From the NCBI GenBank assembly GCA_021464245.1, contig JADCRB010000035.1, positions 2,414,469 to 2,478,468 of the forward strand: a DNA stretch of 64,000 nucleotides, read 5' to 3'. The notes under the pieces are model-generated. The model did no database searches. It was not told where the DNA came from and saw only the letters and a list, made by a program, of their open reading frames with translations. The translations under genes were made by a program, and so were the position numbers. How positions within the stretch are numbered: position 1 is the first letter of the stretch; the number at the start of each line of letters is the position of its first letter. The stretch comes from Carallia brachiata (taxonomy: Eukaryota; Streptophyta; Magnoliopsida; Malpighiales; Rhizophoraceae). This document shows positions 36,910-48,379 of this stretch, piece after piece.

Positions 36910-38560
36910 ATTGGGTTTCCTGAGATTGTTTGTGTTTTCATTGACAATTTTTTTGGTTAATTGGGTTTATTTTCATCATTGGTAATTTGATTGGAATTAT
37001 AAGTGTTGAATCAGTGAACTAATGGTTTCCAGAATTTGTCTTAATTTTCATATATGTTTTAGATCCACAAAGAAATTAAATAGAATTATTCTTGAGTCCA
37101 CAAACAATTTGAATGAATTTCATATCTTTGTTTCTATCCCTGTTATTATCAAAACAATTCTCATCAGTGAGTGAGAAACAGCGGAGACAAAGAGGGAGCG
37201 TGATAATGAGAGATAGAGAGAAATGGAGGAGGTTGGAGAGAGAGGAAGGGAGAGAAAAACGCTTTGAGCGGAGGGTGAAAAAGAAGAAGACGGTTTTGGG
37301 CAGATCTAGTAGGAGAGAGAAGATTAGTATGTGTCACTTTTCATGTAAAAGAAAGGCATTTTATCACCAAATTTTATTAGATAAATATAAAATAATATAT
37401 AAATTTAAAATTAAGATTCAAAAAGTAAAGTTATATTATTATTTTATATCTAATTTTTTTATAAAATTTTAATATATGGGCATACTCCATAGTCATTTTT
37501 TATCCATAATCTATCTTTTATATTTTTTTATTAAAAACTAAATTTTAGGAGTAATTAGTATTATTCTAAATATACCTAATATTACTTTAAATTTGAATCT
37601 AAAAAAAAAATTTCAAAATTTTTTTTATTTTATTAAAACAATATGACTGAAATATGATTATGGAATATACTCATAAACTTTTTTTCGTTAAGACACTGTT
37701 ACATACTTATACGGATGTGCGGTTAAATAGTGTATATATTTGTAACTAGTGTTACATTTTGTACAACAACAATCAAAAAAATATATAATAAAAAATAATC
37801 TTTTTTTTTATTATATATTTTAATATTCTAATTATATAAAATATACTGTAGTTGTAATATAAATATTGTTTAACTATACGTTTATGTAATCATATGATAT
37901 TTCCGTTTTCATTTCATGCGTACCTAGTTTTCTCCTTTTGGCCCTGACACATAAGCTCTATGTCAGCATGGGCAGCTAAAAATAAAAAAATAAAAAAAAA
38001 AACTAAAGTTTCTGACCCCACTGACCCCCTCTCTGAGTAATCAAGATCTTAGTAACCCAAACGTAAACTTATCCCAACCATGAGCCACATCTCGTGTTTT
38101 TTGCTTTTTTTGTGGCATTCTTTCGATAAGTTGGGAAGTTGTTAAAACTTATAATTGATTTCATCATGCTTTTCAGCCACCACCATATACATTATTTGAG
38201 GAACTATGACACTTTGCGATCACCGTTTGACAGAAATTGCATTTGCATTTGTGTATCAATAGGTTCCTGGATCTGGTCCTTTTGGTTGATTGCAATTGCT
38301 AAAAGGAAAGTAGGTTATTTGCTAACAAGTGTTTTCTATTGTGCTTGTAAATCCATTTTGTGTTCTCAACCTTTTTCAACTTACCCTTTCTAGGCTAGTT
38401 GAAACCTGGCGGTTGAACACCTGGTGTCATGTCATTAACATTTTTGGAGGACTTCTGAAATTTATTTTTTTTCCTCTTCTTTCCCCTTTAACAAATCATT
38501 ATAGTGTGCTTGGTTCTGGCTTGTATGAGGATTTCAAACCACACATTTGTCTAGAAGTCC
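36910..38560. other. Intergenic region with no supported gene
   Basis: Contains a purine-rich (GAGA) stretch at 37160-37320 that yields a basic open frame with no recognisable domain. The rest is AT-rich. 38100-38560 is more complex and may be 5' flank of the exon series starting at 38562. Confidence 0.4.
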
Positions 38561-38561
38561 A

Positions 38562-39507
38562 ATGATGGAACCTTCGGCGGTCAATGATGATATAATTAAT
38601 CTGGTTGACGCCTGTTGTGATCGATGAAGTCGACATTCTTCTTTTTGGTTAAGGTTTTTCTATGATTGAGTTAGTCTGTTTCAAATATTGCTGCATGCAG
38701 AAACTAAGGAAGCGATTGGAAAGCCACCTTGCAATTGATACACTGCACAATGATCATCAAGCTACTACCACTGAGAAGCATGAAACTGTAAGCTCTTCTG
38801 ACAGCTCATTCTTGTCTTTTAATCCTGGACTTTAATGAAAAAAAAAAAATGTTGGGAACTTTGTACAAGGTGAAAGTCCCCAGATTTGTATTTCATGAGA
38901 AAGATTAAGTTCTACTCTTACATGGGTGGCCAAGGATCATAATGCTAAAAGACGTATTTTAGTCATTGTCAAGGTTTTAGGTAAAGTCTGCTGCATTGGT
39001 CTTTGACCTTTTTATCGGCAGTTCCACGGACTGACTGAAGTTTACATCCTTTGTAAGTGATGAGCATTGAGGTCATGTATTTGCTTCATACAAGGAAGTC
39101 ATCTGCCTGAGGTCTCAGCTGCCCTGTTATCCGGAATGGTGAATGAGATGATTGTTTTGAAAGCTTTCTTCCCATGAGTTTGAAAGTTCACCCCATGACT
39201 CCACTGCAGTGGGATCAGAAGTGTGCATTGGCATGATCTTCATATTTCTTAATCATGATTTTTCATTTCTTACATCGGAGTTTCATTTTCCGCAATCATT
39301 GGTGCACAAATAAGCAATCTCAGGCATTTACTGATTTATAAGTGACAGTGCTTATATATAAGTGACTGCTGCTTCTCAGCTTCTCAGCTTATCATTAAAG
39401 GTTCTGTTCTTTTCTGTAGGAAATTGAAGAGATTCAAATCCAAAACCGTGTTGCAAAATTGTACCTTGATCAGCTAGCGGAGCTGCAGCATAAGACAAAA
39501 GGAATTT
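38562..39507 (+). pseudogene. Exon series of an unrecognised, probably broken plus-strand gene
   Basis: Two exons have good splice signals and the same phase (0). The first, 38701-38787, has acceptor TGCATGCAG and donor ACT|GTAAGC and contains KLRKRLESHLAIDTLHND. The second starts at 39420 (acceptor TTCTGTAG) and reads EIEEIQIQNRVAKLYLDQL, then AELQHKTKG. A possible first exon starts ATGATGGAACC at 38562 (MMEPSAVNDDIINL) with several GT choices. The joined peptide is charged and likely helical or coiled-coil. Coding is lost in a T-run at 39513, where a poly(T)-headed repeat begins. I do not recognise the family. Consistent phase argues for real exons and the interruption argues for a decayed copy. 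Confidence 0.4.
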
Positions 39508-39512
39508 TTCAG

Positions 39513-39690
39513 TTTTTTTTCCTTCAACATTTTACTGAGAAAAGGTACACAACAGAAAAGGAGAAATCTTCTTCTTTTTTTTTTTTTTCCTTTAACATTT
39601 TATTAAGAAAAGGTATCGAAGAAGAGAATTTTAATGTCCCCATTCACCATTTTGACACTCATGTGCGATAATGCTCAGGAACAAATACTA
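39513..39690 (-). repeat. Duplicated poly(T)-headed retroposon tail
   Basis: Two T-runs are each followed by nearly the same 30-mer: CCTTCAACATTTTACTGAGA (39530) and CCTTTAACATTTTATTAAGA (39589), both ending AAAAGGTA. Read on minus this is a duplicated 3' end plus poly(A). A further segment, AATGTCCCCATTCACCATT...GACACTCATGTGCG at about 39633, recurs at about 40370 in diverged form. Confidence 0.5.
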
Positions 39691-40171
39691 CACTTTAATA
39701 ATCTAAATAAATCTAAAACACTTATTCAAATGTATATTTGTAAAGACCATTACACTCTTCTTGTTTCCCTTCTTCGTCTACAATCCTAATCGACTCGGCA
39801 AGGCTAGTCACTGTGAGCAGATCACCTAATCCGCCAAAACATCAAATGCCCAATGATTCCTTTTCTTTTGTAGCGATTGTTGTTGCTTTAAGGCTTGTGT
39901 TGTTCATTGTTCAGTGAAAAGTTGGGCATCTTATCCATTGTTTATGCTCTATAAAGTGCCTTCTTGTATTGATAATTCTTGCATCCGCTGGCGCGTAAAC
40001 CAAAATTACACTTGATTAATTTCTTCCAGGATTTGGATGTGCATGATCATATGTTATATATATGGTGATTTCTCCAGTTTTTTTTTTTTTTCTTTTCCGT
40101 TTATTGCTTTGTCGGGCAATAGTATTATGTTATTGCGCTAGCCAGCTCGACGCCTACTAAAATCGTCAACA

Positions 40172-40294
40172 ATGGCAGAGCATTCGGTGCACAGGACATT
40201 CCGGTGGTTATGTAGACCCGACCCGCCTCCGTTCGACTGTACTTCAGGTCCTGAATTACCCATCAGATCTATTATCTCATTGGCCCGAAGGTAA
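40172..40294 (+). other. Short 40-codon open frame with donor-like end
   Basis: ATG at 40172 opens a frame beginning MAEHSVHRTFRWLCRPDPPP and ending SIISLARR, with TAA at 40292-40294. A GTAATT donor-like site falls at 40291. The DNA is markedly GC-richer than its surroundings. It might be a small first exon or a relic; no family was recognised. Confidence 0.25.
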
Positions 40295-40509
40295 TTAACA
40301 TTTCACTTTTTTTTTTTCCCTCACGATAATGTTGCGACTAGCTGCTGGGCTAATACTCTTATAGTATTCTAATGTCCCCATTTACCATTGACACTCGTGC
40401 GGCTGTAGATTTATGTTTGATATTTTCCTTGACTTATTTGTCACTTGTTGGTGTTAGAACTTATGTGGATATTTGTTGCCTGAGCGAACTCTTTTAACAC
40501 CCGCTGCAG

Positions 40510-41632
40510 TATCTTGATGAAAGCAAAAAGGTCATTATGGCAAATATTGGACAATCAAAACCTTGGAAACTTGCTGAACAGTGCCCTTTTTCTTGCTTTT
40601 TGAGTTAAGTTTTTTGGACTTGGCTTATTTTCGTGTATTGTCCAGTTGACGATTCTGGACAGCAATAATGATGAGTAGCGATTGCGTAAAGAAAATAAAG
40701 GTTAACTAGTCATTTGGATTAAGGATGCATGGGCATTTCTCTGTCTAAAACATCCCATTAGGATTTTGAATGGTTGTGAAATTGTTGAATAATTATATGC
40801 AGTGGAAGTTAGAGGTCATTGTTGGCGTAGAATCCGCTGGTGCAAGAGAGCAATGTGCCTGCTGTTTGAATTTCAAGTTTGGGCCAGAGAATTGTTTTGA
40901 GTGTTATGGGACTGAAATTGTGGACTTCTATAGGAAGTTGTGTGACTTTTGATTATCTTTGAGTGACTAACATTGACAGCAGAGCGGGAAGTCATGGGGC
41001 TTTTAGTTGCTTGTTTCTTTTGTGCCACGACATCAACCATGTTACTGTGTTCTTAAGTTGATTCATATCATAATGTGTCATCAGGATTATAGTTTTTGTG
41101 TGCTACTCATATAATGATTCATAAATCTGAGTTGAAGTTGGACATTTGGAATGTGCTTTCCTTAGAAGCACTGGATGTCAATTGTGCTTACCTTGGTTCT
41201 CTGTGTGCAATAATACTCTTGCGTGGATATTTTGGATGATTTCATGGTATTCAATTCAATCTGTGCAATTTTATGTTAATATGGCTAAGGTGGTTGCTGA
41301 TCATGCAACAAACTTATTGTTAATTGGTGGACCAGGTTAAATTGATAGGGGTTTATGATCAAGTTCAGATTGGGACTTTTGAACATTATTTATGAGAAAA
41401 GAGGTCATTTCGCATATAAATTTTGTGTTTTTGGCTATATGAAACGGGGTTATCTATTGCAGTTTTAGTTTATCATTTAACTTTTGTAGAAGCACAAAAT
41501 TTTCTTTCGGGTCTAATGCTTTGCATATCTTGATGATCTAGGTTTCAAGCCCAACCACAGAAGAATTTGGTGTATTTGGCTGCAATTGCTCATGCTCTGC
41601 CTCAGGCAACCCCAATGCCCCTTCAGGTTCAG
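40510..41632 (+). pseudogene. Decayed GIF (SSXT/ANGUSTIFOLIA3-type) coactivator fragment
   Basis: After an acceptor (CCGCTGCAG) at 40509 the frame reads YLDESKKVIMANIG then QSKPWKLAEQC. At 41542-41632, after a TGATCTAG acceptor and before a GTGAGT donor, it reads FQAQPQKNLVYLAAIAHALPQ and ATPMPLQVQ. From memory these match, in order and at the known exon boundaries, exons 2 and 3 of plant GIF1/GIF2/GIF3 (YLDENKKLILAI..., GKLAECAQ, YQAQLQKNLMYLAAIADAQPQ), the SNH domain that binds GRF transcription factors. The donor after exon 2 is lost (the frame runs into TAA at 40606-40608), and several conserved residues are changed (Leu to Pro, Asp to His). Exon 1 and the Q-rich C-terminus were not found. 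It looks like a dead duplicate. Confidence 0.7.
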
Positions 41633-42265
41633 GTGAGTAGCAAACATGATTAAAATTCTGAAAATTTTCGCCTCCTGAAGAGGGGCTGAACCAGAGTTTG
41701 TATGTAGTAGCACTTGTATTTTTGGTTGAAGTTCATGGAACAATACTACGTCTGATCACTAAACAACTAGTTGGATCGCTAAACAACATAGCTGGAACAC
41801 TAAGTTTCTGGTCTTTTTTGTCATGTGCAACAGCCCAAAAGAAAACAAAAAAAAAAAAAAAAAAAAAGAAAAGAAAAATCAGAGAGCACATACCAACTCC
41901 TTTGAAGTTTTCACAAATATGCCTATGAACTCATAGCTTTTTAAATCCAATGGCTGGCTCTAATTTTGTGTTTCTTACCAAGCTGCTCCGCGTATGTCTC
42001 CGCTAGCAAAACTGCTAGTGACTGCAACTGCAAGGAGGAAGTGAAGTAGTGAGATCAATTGTTGCAGCTTTTGCTGGGCAATAAGATGACGGTAAAATTC
42101 TAAGTGTATGTGAACCAAGAATTCTAATTCGTTGCAGCAGGCGATGAGTTTCACTGAGTTTTTCCCTCCTGATTAACAAGATTTGCCCCGTCAATTTTCA
42201 TGATTTGAGAAATTATTTCTATCTTCCATGATTTCTTTTTTTTTTTTTCTTTTTCCTTTTCTCAA

Positions 42266-43067
42266 TTAAGCCCAGAAATCCCACCACTGGCAACCACCGC
42301 TGGACTGATTGAAGAGTCCATCAGAGTTTAGACTCCCCCATTCTTCTTGTGATGTCAGTGATTCAGCAGGTTCCACTACGCTCATGAGGTTAGGTTCTTC
42401 ATCTAGCCCAAAATATTCAGCTTTAATGTTGCTATCTTCATCAGAAAGGATTCCTAATCCATGTTCTGATCTTTGGAGTGACGAGCTGGTCTTCACTTCT
42501 GTTTCACACTTGAAGGTCTCCCCATTTTCTGATTCAGCCTCGCTACTGTTCACCCCTGCATCTTGTCCACAACATTGACCTTCCTTTCTTGGCTTCTGCA
42601 TCAGGGCATTCAGCTTCTGTAGCTGTAAAATTTTGCAGACGCCACCTTCGTTAGCTTCCACACGAAAAACCTTACACGTTGAAAACGAATTGCTAGAAAA
42701 AGTGAAGTACCTGTATTACCAACGTCTGCTTCTCCTTCTTCAGAGCCTCAAACCGAGATGCCAAGCTATTGTAATTGGCTCGCAGTAAGCTGTAGTCCCG
42801 CTCCAGCTGCTTGGACTTCCATCTAGCTCTCTTATTCTGAAACCATATCGCAACCTGTCGGGGCTGCAATCCAAGCTCTTTTGCCACCTGCAACTTCTTC
42901 CGAGGCTCGAGCCTTGTTTCAGACTCAAACATGGTTTCCAATGATCTAATCTGCTCATCACTGAACCTCCTTTTGTTCTTGCTCTTCTTCTTTCTTGTGC
43001 CCGTGACTGTGCTCGCGCAGCTTATCAGCTCTGCTGCCGAAGGAGAATATTCCCCTTCACCTAACAT
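42266..43067 (-). CDS. HB7: HD-Zip class I transcription factor, ATHB-7/ATHB-12 type
   Basis: Two exons, 43067-42711 (119 codons) and 42622-42266 (118 codons plus TAA), with an 88-bp GT-AG phase-0 intron. The product is 237 residues, close to ATHB-12. A short acidic N-terminus and Lys/Arg-rich segment precede the homeodomain (about 28-83), with the recognition-helix signature [13 protein letters not shown] (72-84). A leucine zipper follows directly, with Leu at 88, 95, 102, 109, 116 and 123. The C-terminus is acidic ([13 protein letters not shown]) and ends in the Trp-rich WWDFWA activation motif typical of this subgroup. The start at 43067 (MLGEGEYS) is chosen because family members begin with such a short N-terminus; the frame stays open further upstream to a Met at 43241. 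Such factors act in the nucleus, bind CAAT(A/T)ATTG-type sites as dimers and are induced by drought and ABA. The gene looks intact. Confidence 0.95.
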
Positions 43068-43249
43068 CTCTCGGTGGGATCTGCAAGTCCTGCAGAAAGC
43101 TTTTAGTCCTCCAATTAAACTACTGAAGAAAGTGCCAACAGGTAAATATTTTGCGACTGGGGGTGTGTTTATGAAGGGATTGGTGAATGTTTTGGTTTTG
43201 TGTGTGCTTCTACTTATTAGCTCATCATTTAGAAATGTCACATAGATTG

Positions 43250-46200
43250 TTACGAATTTATAGGGTACATGTTAGACTATAAATTCATTCCGGGCCTGAC
43301 CAGAATGATCTTTGCTGTGTCGCTTTATGTGGAGTCCTTGCGATTGGTATCTAATAAGTGATGGGAAAAAGATTACTAACCAAAAGATTTTAATTTAAAA
43401 ATATATTTTGAATGTAATATTATTATTTAAATAATAAAAATTATATGTTATATAATAAAAATTTATTATATATTTTTTTATAGCGTAAAATATAATATTT
43501 TTTATTTAAATTGATAATTTGTTATAAAGAAATAATTTTTCGAATCAAAATCCTCTGACACGGAAATCGTGCTCTCAGTGATAAGCAGTGGTTTTCCTTC
43601 CTGTGTTCTTGTGACAATTGTCCCCCCCAATCATGTCCATTTTGCAGAATTTTTGTTAAAAATGAATTCCTTTCTCATTTCTTTTGATTTTTAAGTTTAC
43701 GGATAAGCTTTACTATGATGGAAACTTCCCACCCAATTCGAGCCGGCTTGTTTATTTGCTGTTATGTGGCTGCATTATTTTCTTTTACTATATAATTAAT
43801 TATAGGTAATATATTATAATCAATTAAACAAATACGTGATGACGTTGCAGCATATCTTTGAGTATAAATATTAGCAATACAATTTTAAAATTCTTGAGGG
43901 GTCGTCGTCAACTTCTCCCTATTCTTGTCCGGAAGCATAAAGTGTCGGCTACATGAATCACGTTGAGCCACTAGCTTTTGTCTTCTTTTTTAAGCTAAAA
44001 TAATAATTGTAAACTTGGAACACTCCGTTCACATGTGAATCCAGTACAGTTTAGTTTAAGCCATTGAAGGGTTTAGGTTGTGTAATCTCCAGATTTGTTG
44101 GAAACATCATTGGCCATGGTGGTGCCACCTTCGCTATATAAACTTCACGGTGGGGAGTACAATTGGCAAATGTCCTCCGATTCCCCCCTTTTTTTTCTAT
44201 CAATTCTTCGTCTTCGCTTGCTAGCATGTTATGTGTTATGTAAGAACCAGCGTTGTTTTAAGCTAGACAATTTTCCAATCCTGCAAAGGATTGCCATAAA
44301 TGAAATCCTAAATTTTACCGTACTGAAATTATGGAGCTCTAGCCGACTGTCACGTGGGGGCCTTTTCTCCGGTTCTATTTTACCTTTTGTTTTGGTGAAA
44401 GTCGTCTAGTTTAAACCTAACTAATCTAACTAAGAATAAATTACCTCCTATAATGTAGCTTCAATGGACCCACGGAGAAAAATTCAGCCGGATCGATTCC
44501 CTTGGATTAGAAAGACATGGGGCTGGAGTTCAAGTTCAATTCGGAGCCCCAGCTTCAGGGTGGCAATGGACTGAGCCAGAGAGCGAGCCGATGCCGATCC
44601 ATTGCTTGGGTCACTGTCACGAGTAGAGTTTCGACGTGCCCGACTTTGGTTCTCCTTCACAACCCCACAAAAATAAAATGCATTGTTTTGCTTGTCAAGA
44701 AACGTTGTTCAACTAAATAAAAATTAAAAAAAAATCAACCAATTATAGTTAAATTACTTTCAAAATCGTCCCTAAAATTAAAAGATTCAATATAAAATTT
44801 TAGCCCAATCATTCAAACAAATAAAGAGTTTTGTTAAGTGATTTTACATAAATAACATTAAATAATTACTGTTTCAGTTAATAATTCTACTAATTTATTA
44901 ATTTTATATTTTTTTTATAAATATAATTATTTAACAATCTTATAATTACTATAAAATTAATTAAATGAAATTATTAAGTTTATTCTCAAACAACAACGAT
45001 GGCACTTCCAGCCAATAAGAATAGTTGCCAAAGAGCAAGATCTTTCAACGTTTCACACGTCATCCAATCACTATTCGCCACCTGACATCAGATCTTGTTT
45101 CGTCGTCATCTTGTTTTGTAGTTTTTTGGGATGTTCTTTGAGGACGTGGCAATGGCTTTATGGTTCAACGTAGAAAGCCTTTGCTTATACAACGGGGACG
45201 CGCGTCCATTGATATTTCAACATTGTGGCCAGTTTAAAGAGTCATCTGGTGGGGACACCTGCTTTGAATTTGGAGGTCTCTGTCTGATCACACTCTTTTG
45301 CGTAAGCACCGTCCGATTGCCACGTGGTGCAGCAGCCGTTGTCTTCTAGTTACAAATTGTTCCTCTTTAATATAGTTTTTTAATTTTGAATGTGTCATTT
45401 ATTTTAAACCTTAATTAAAATATTATTACTAACCTTGGCGACAGTATAATGGAGGGAAAGGAAAACACACAAATTTTAGATTTCTTTTTATATAATTTTC
45501 CACGGTTTTTCAGAACCTTATGTTCAAAATTAGAGCCTTTTATTTTTTTTATTCAGAGATTATTAAGTTATAAGTTATATAATATTAATAATATTTCTCT
45601 CTTATAAATCACATCTTTTTTTAAAAAGAATTTAAATCCAAAACTTCTAAAATATAAATTCTATCACCATGTGTCCCCTAAAGGACAAATTTGGGTCTTT
45701 TATCAGAAATATGGATTTACTTTAACTTTTAAATTTGAGAAAATACTTAGAATGATAAAATTTTTATTTAAATTAGTATGCTAAAAATGATATGATTCAA
45801 TTATAATTTTTTTTAATCATGCACATGATATGAGTTTTACAATTTAACATAATTTGTTCGGTTTTATAATACTACACATTATTAAATAAAAACTTAACCA
45901 TAACGTTATTATTACTATTATTACTTTACCTCTTATAAGTCCATTGAGACCCATGTGCCCCGGATTTAGATTCAAGCACAGCAAAGCTGAGGGTTAAAAA
46001 GATTTAAAGTAAGATTAGATGCTTATAATTAAATAGTAATAAGTAGTGATTTCATTTAATAATACTTGTAGTTGATATATTTTTTTATTAATTTAATTAT
46101 TTAATAATTTATATTATTTTATTATTATTTTAAAATTGTTACGATGAAGCGAAAAAAAATTTTCGAATGTTTATTCCAAGCATGTAATAATTAAGAAGTA

Positions 46201-46570
46201 AAAGATAGAAAGGAGTACATGCATAAATGGGCCGAAGACCGTTCACGACAATGACTAGAACATTTCGTTTGTGTTAGGCGCGATCATCATCAGCATTTCT
46301 TACGTATGGGGTAAGCCTGGCTTTTGAATAAAGCAAAGAAAAAGGACCAATGGATCCTAAACTGGGAGGGTGGCAGGTCAAGCGCACCTGAATTTTATGT
46401 TTGATCAAGTGGGGATAGATGATTGATTTACACAGTGGCAACAAGTGGGAGCTTTACGCCACCTTAACAGTGAGAAATATCAAACACTAGAAGCCAGGCT
46501 ACAAAGTAAGTACAGACCGAAATTTTGGATCTAATGGCATGGGGTGGTCAATTTTGATGGGTAATGGTGG
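43250..46570. other. Upstream region of the HD-Zip gene and intergenic DNA
   Basis: Holds the putative promoter of the minus-strand HD-Zip gene. A plus-oriented TATA-like CTATATAAAC (44135-44144) precedes a 104-codon frame (44095-44409) and 45131-45349 holds a 72-codon frame. Neither shows recognisable domains, so I do not call genes. 45360-46150 is AT-rich and featureless. Confidence 0.4.
44342..44356. promoter_or_regulatory. Adjacent DRE core and ABRE/G-box upstream of the HD-Zip gene
   Basis: GCCGAC (DRE/CRT core, 44342-44347) lies three bases from CACGTG (44351-44356, TCACGTGGGG). They sit about 1.28 kb upstream of the minus-strand HD-Zip start. Another CACGTG occurs at 45321-45326 (GCCACGTGGT) and an ACGTGGC at 45145-45151. 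This cluster fits the known ABA and dehydration induction of HB7-type genes, but the distance makes function uncertain. Confidence 0.4.
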
Positions 46571-46589
46571 GTTCAATGGCCCGTGGGAT

Positions 46590-48346
46590 ATTTTTTTATC
46601 AAAATGAAATCGTTATATTAATATACAATAAATTTATACATAAAATTAATATATGAGTATTAGAAATATTTATTTAAAGTAAAAAAGTAAATCAGTACAA
46701 ATGACATATCATACGGTCAAATTGACTATTACTAAATAAGATACATAACTCAATACTACCTATTAAATTGCAATTGGTTCTACCTAACTACGGAGTGTTA
46801 ATTAGACCTAATTCAGTAGGAAAAAACTGTATACAACAGTAGCAACAGCACGTCAGCAGACTAATGATAGAAATCATATTGATACTTCCAATAATAAATT
46901 CCAGAGAGCACTGTTACGTGGACGGGATTTGGTGAACGGAGAACAAACAGAGAAATTTTTTTGTACAACCAGTTAGTTTATTTGTGCAACAAGATGGTTA
47001 ATTTCTGCAAAAAAAAATATATGTGAAAAAATACTTTCAAATTTTGTTACAATAATTTAACGTTTTGTTGTACAAATAAACCAACTAGTTACACAAACAA
47101 ATTTTCTCGTATATTTCCCGTCTACCAAATCTCGTCCACCTATCTTTTCTAAATTCCAAAATAGTTAAACTACGAACATAAAAAAAACTATACAGACATA
47201 ACAAAGCACCCAACCAACAAAAGTCCAACAGAAACCATTTTTGACTGTTCAAGCGACGGAGGGCAGCAGCAAAGACATGGTCAGCAGCGAGACAAACATA
47301 AGCAGTGTCAACGACTATGCTGTTAGAGAATGCAACGTTGGGGCTGCTTTGGCGATGCCAAGTCGAGCTCCAAGAGCGTAGGCCTCAATTGTCGCTCCAG
47401 CGGCCGATACTGCAGTGCTGGGAAAGAAGGTAGTTTCGGAGACAAGAATGTCGACAACCAGTATAGCGGTGCCAACGCCGGAAATGACGAAATAGGTCGA
47501 AAAGCACCGAAAAACTAGATCTAGAACTGCAAAGGTATTGGGCGACGTTGTTATTAAGCGCAAACTAATAGAAAATAAGTTCAAAAAGCCCCAATTTTTT
47601 TCGTTTGGGGGTTTGTTGGAGGAGAAAAACGGTCGGAGGCAGTTATGAAGTAAAGACTCTTAACTGTAGAAGAGGAGAATGACATAAACATTGTGTTTGG
47701 GAGGGGGGAAAGTAGGAAGAGGGAGAGGAAAGTGAGAGAATTAAAGTAAATTGTTGTGTTTGGAAAATGTTTGAAAAGTGGGAGAGAGAAAAGTTTCCAA
47801 TTCCCCTAATTCTACATACCCCACCAAAACTAATCCTCTAAAAAATGGGAGGAAAGTTGTTAATTCTCCTACTAAATTTATTAAATGACTCAATTATCCT
47901 TATATAATTTAAAAATTACAATTTTACCTAAATAAAATATTTTAATAAAATTTATTATAAAAGATAAAATTATTATTTCAACACATTTTATATTCCTCTC
48001 CATCACTTTTTACCATTTTTCAAACAAAAGAATTTATAATTTTCTTCCCTCTCATCACCTCTTTCCAAAGATAAGAGAGAATAAAAAATATTTTATTCTT
48101 CTAATGATCCTCCTCTCCACTTTTTTCTCCCTCACTTTCCTCTCTCTTAAGAATTTTATCTAAATACAGTAGAAAGAGAGGGGTTTTATGAATGGCCAAC
48201 GAAAATGATTGGTCATTGCAACCAAAGAACACTGGGCTGGTTTTTCAGAGAAAAGCCAAGGGAGTTTTGAGAGAGGGAGAGAGAGTTTGAATAGACAAAA
48301 CCAATTTGGAGATCCTGACTGAGATGCTGCCAATAAGAGTTCACCA
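46590..48346 (-). mobile_element. Minus-strand retroposon with poly(A) and perfect 16-bp target duplication
   Basis: CAATGGCCCGTGGGAT occurs at 46574-46589 and, without mismatch, at 48347-48362. Inside the left copy are a T7 run and ATCAAAATGAAATCG, i.e. a poly(A) tail and a 3' end like that of the element at 21750-22806. The minus-strand 5' end (near 48346) begins TGGTGAACTCTTATTGGCAG. A GC-richer section at 47220-47560 again gives Ala/Thr/Val-rich frames. No reverse transcriptase was recognised. A purine/pyrimidine-rich MITE-like segment (47690-48175) seems nested inside. Confidence 0.7.
47690..48175. mobile_element. Nested MITE-like element with GGAGAGGAAAGTGAG inverted ends
   Basis: The left side (GTGTTTGGGAGGGGGGAAAG then GAGAGGAAAGTGAGAGA) is mirrored on the right (TCCCTCACTTTCCTCTCTC then CTAAATACA). 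The interior is AT-rich. Target duplication was not resolved. Confidence 0.45.
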
Positions 48347-48379
48347 CAATGGCCCGTGGGATTTGGGAAAGAAATGGGT

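Noticed and set aside
42309..43245. Plus-strand frames opposite the HD-Zip exons
   Set aside because: They are antisense shadows of the HD-Zip coding sequence with no domains of their own.
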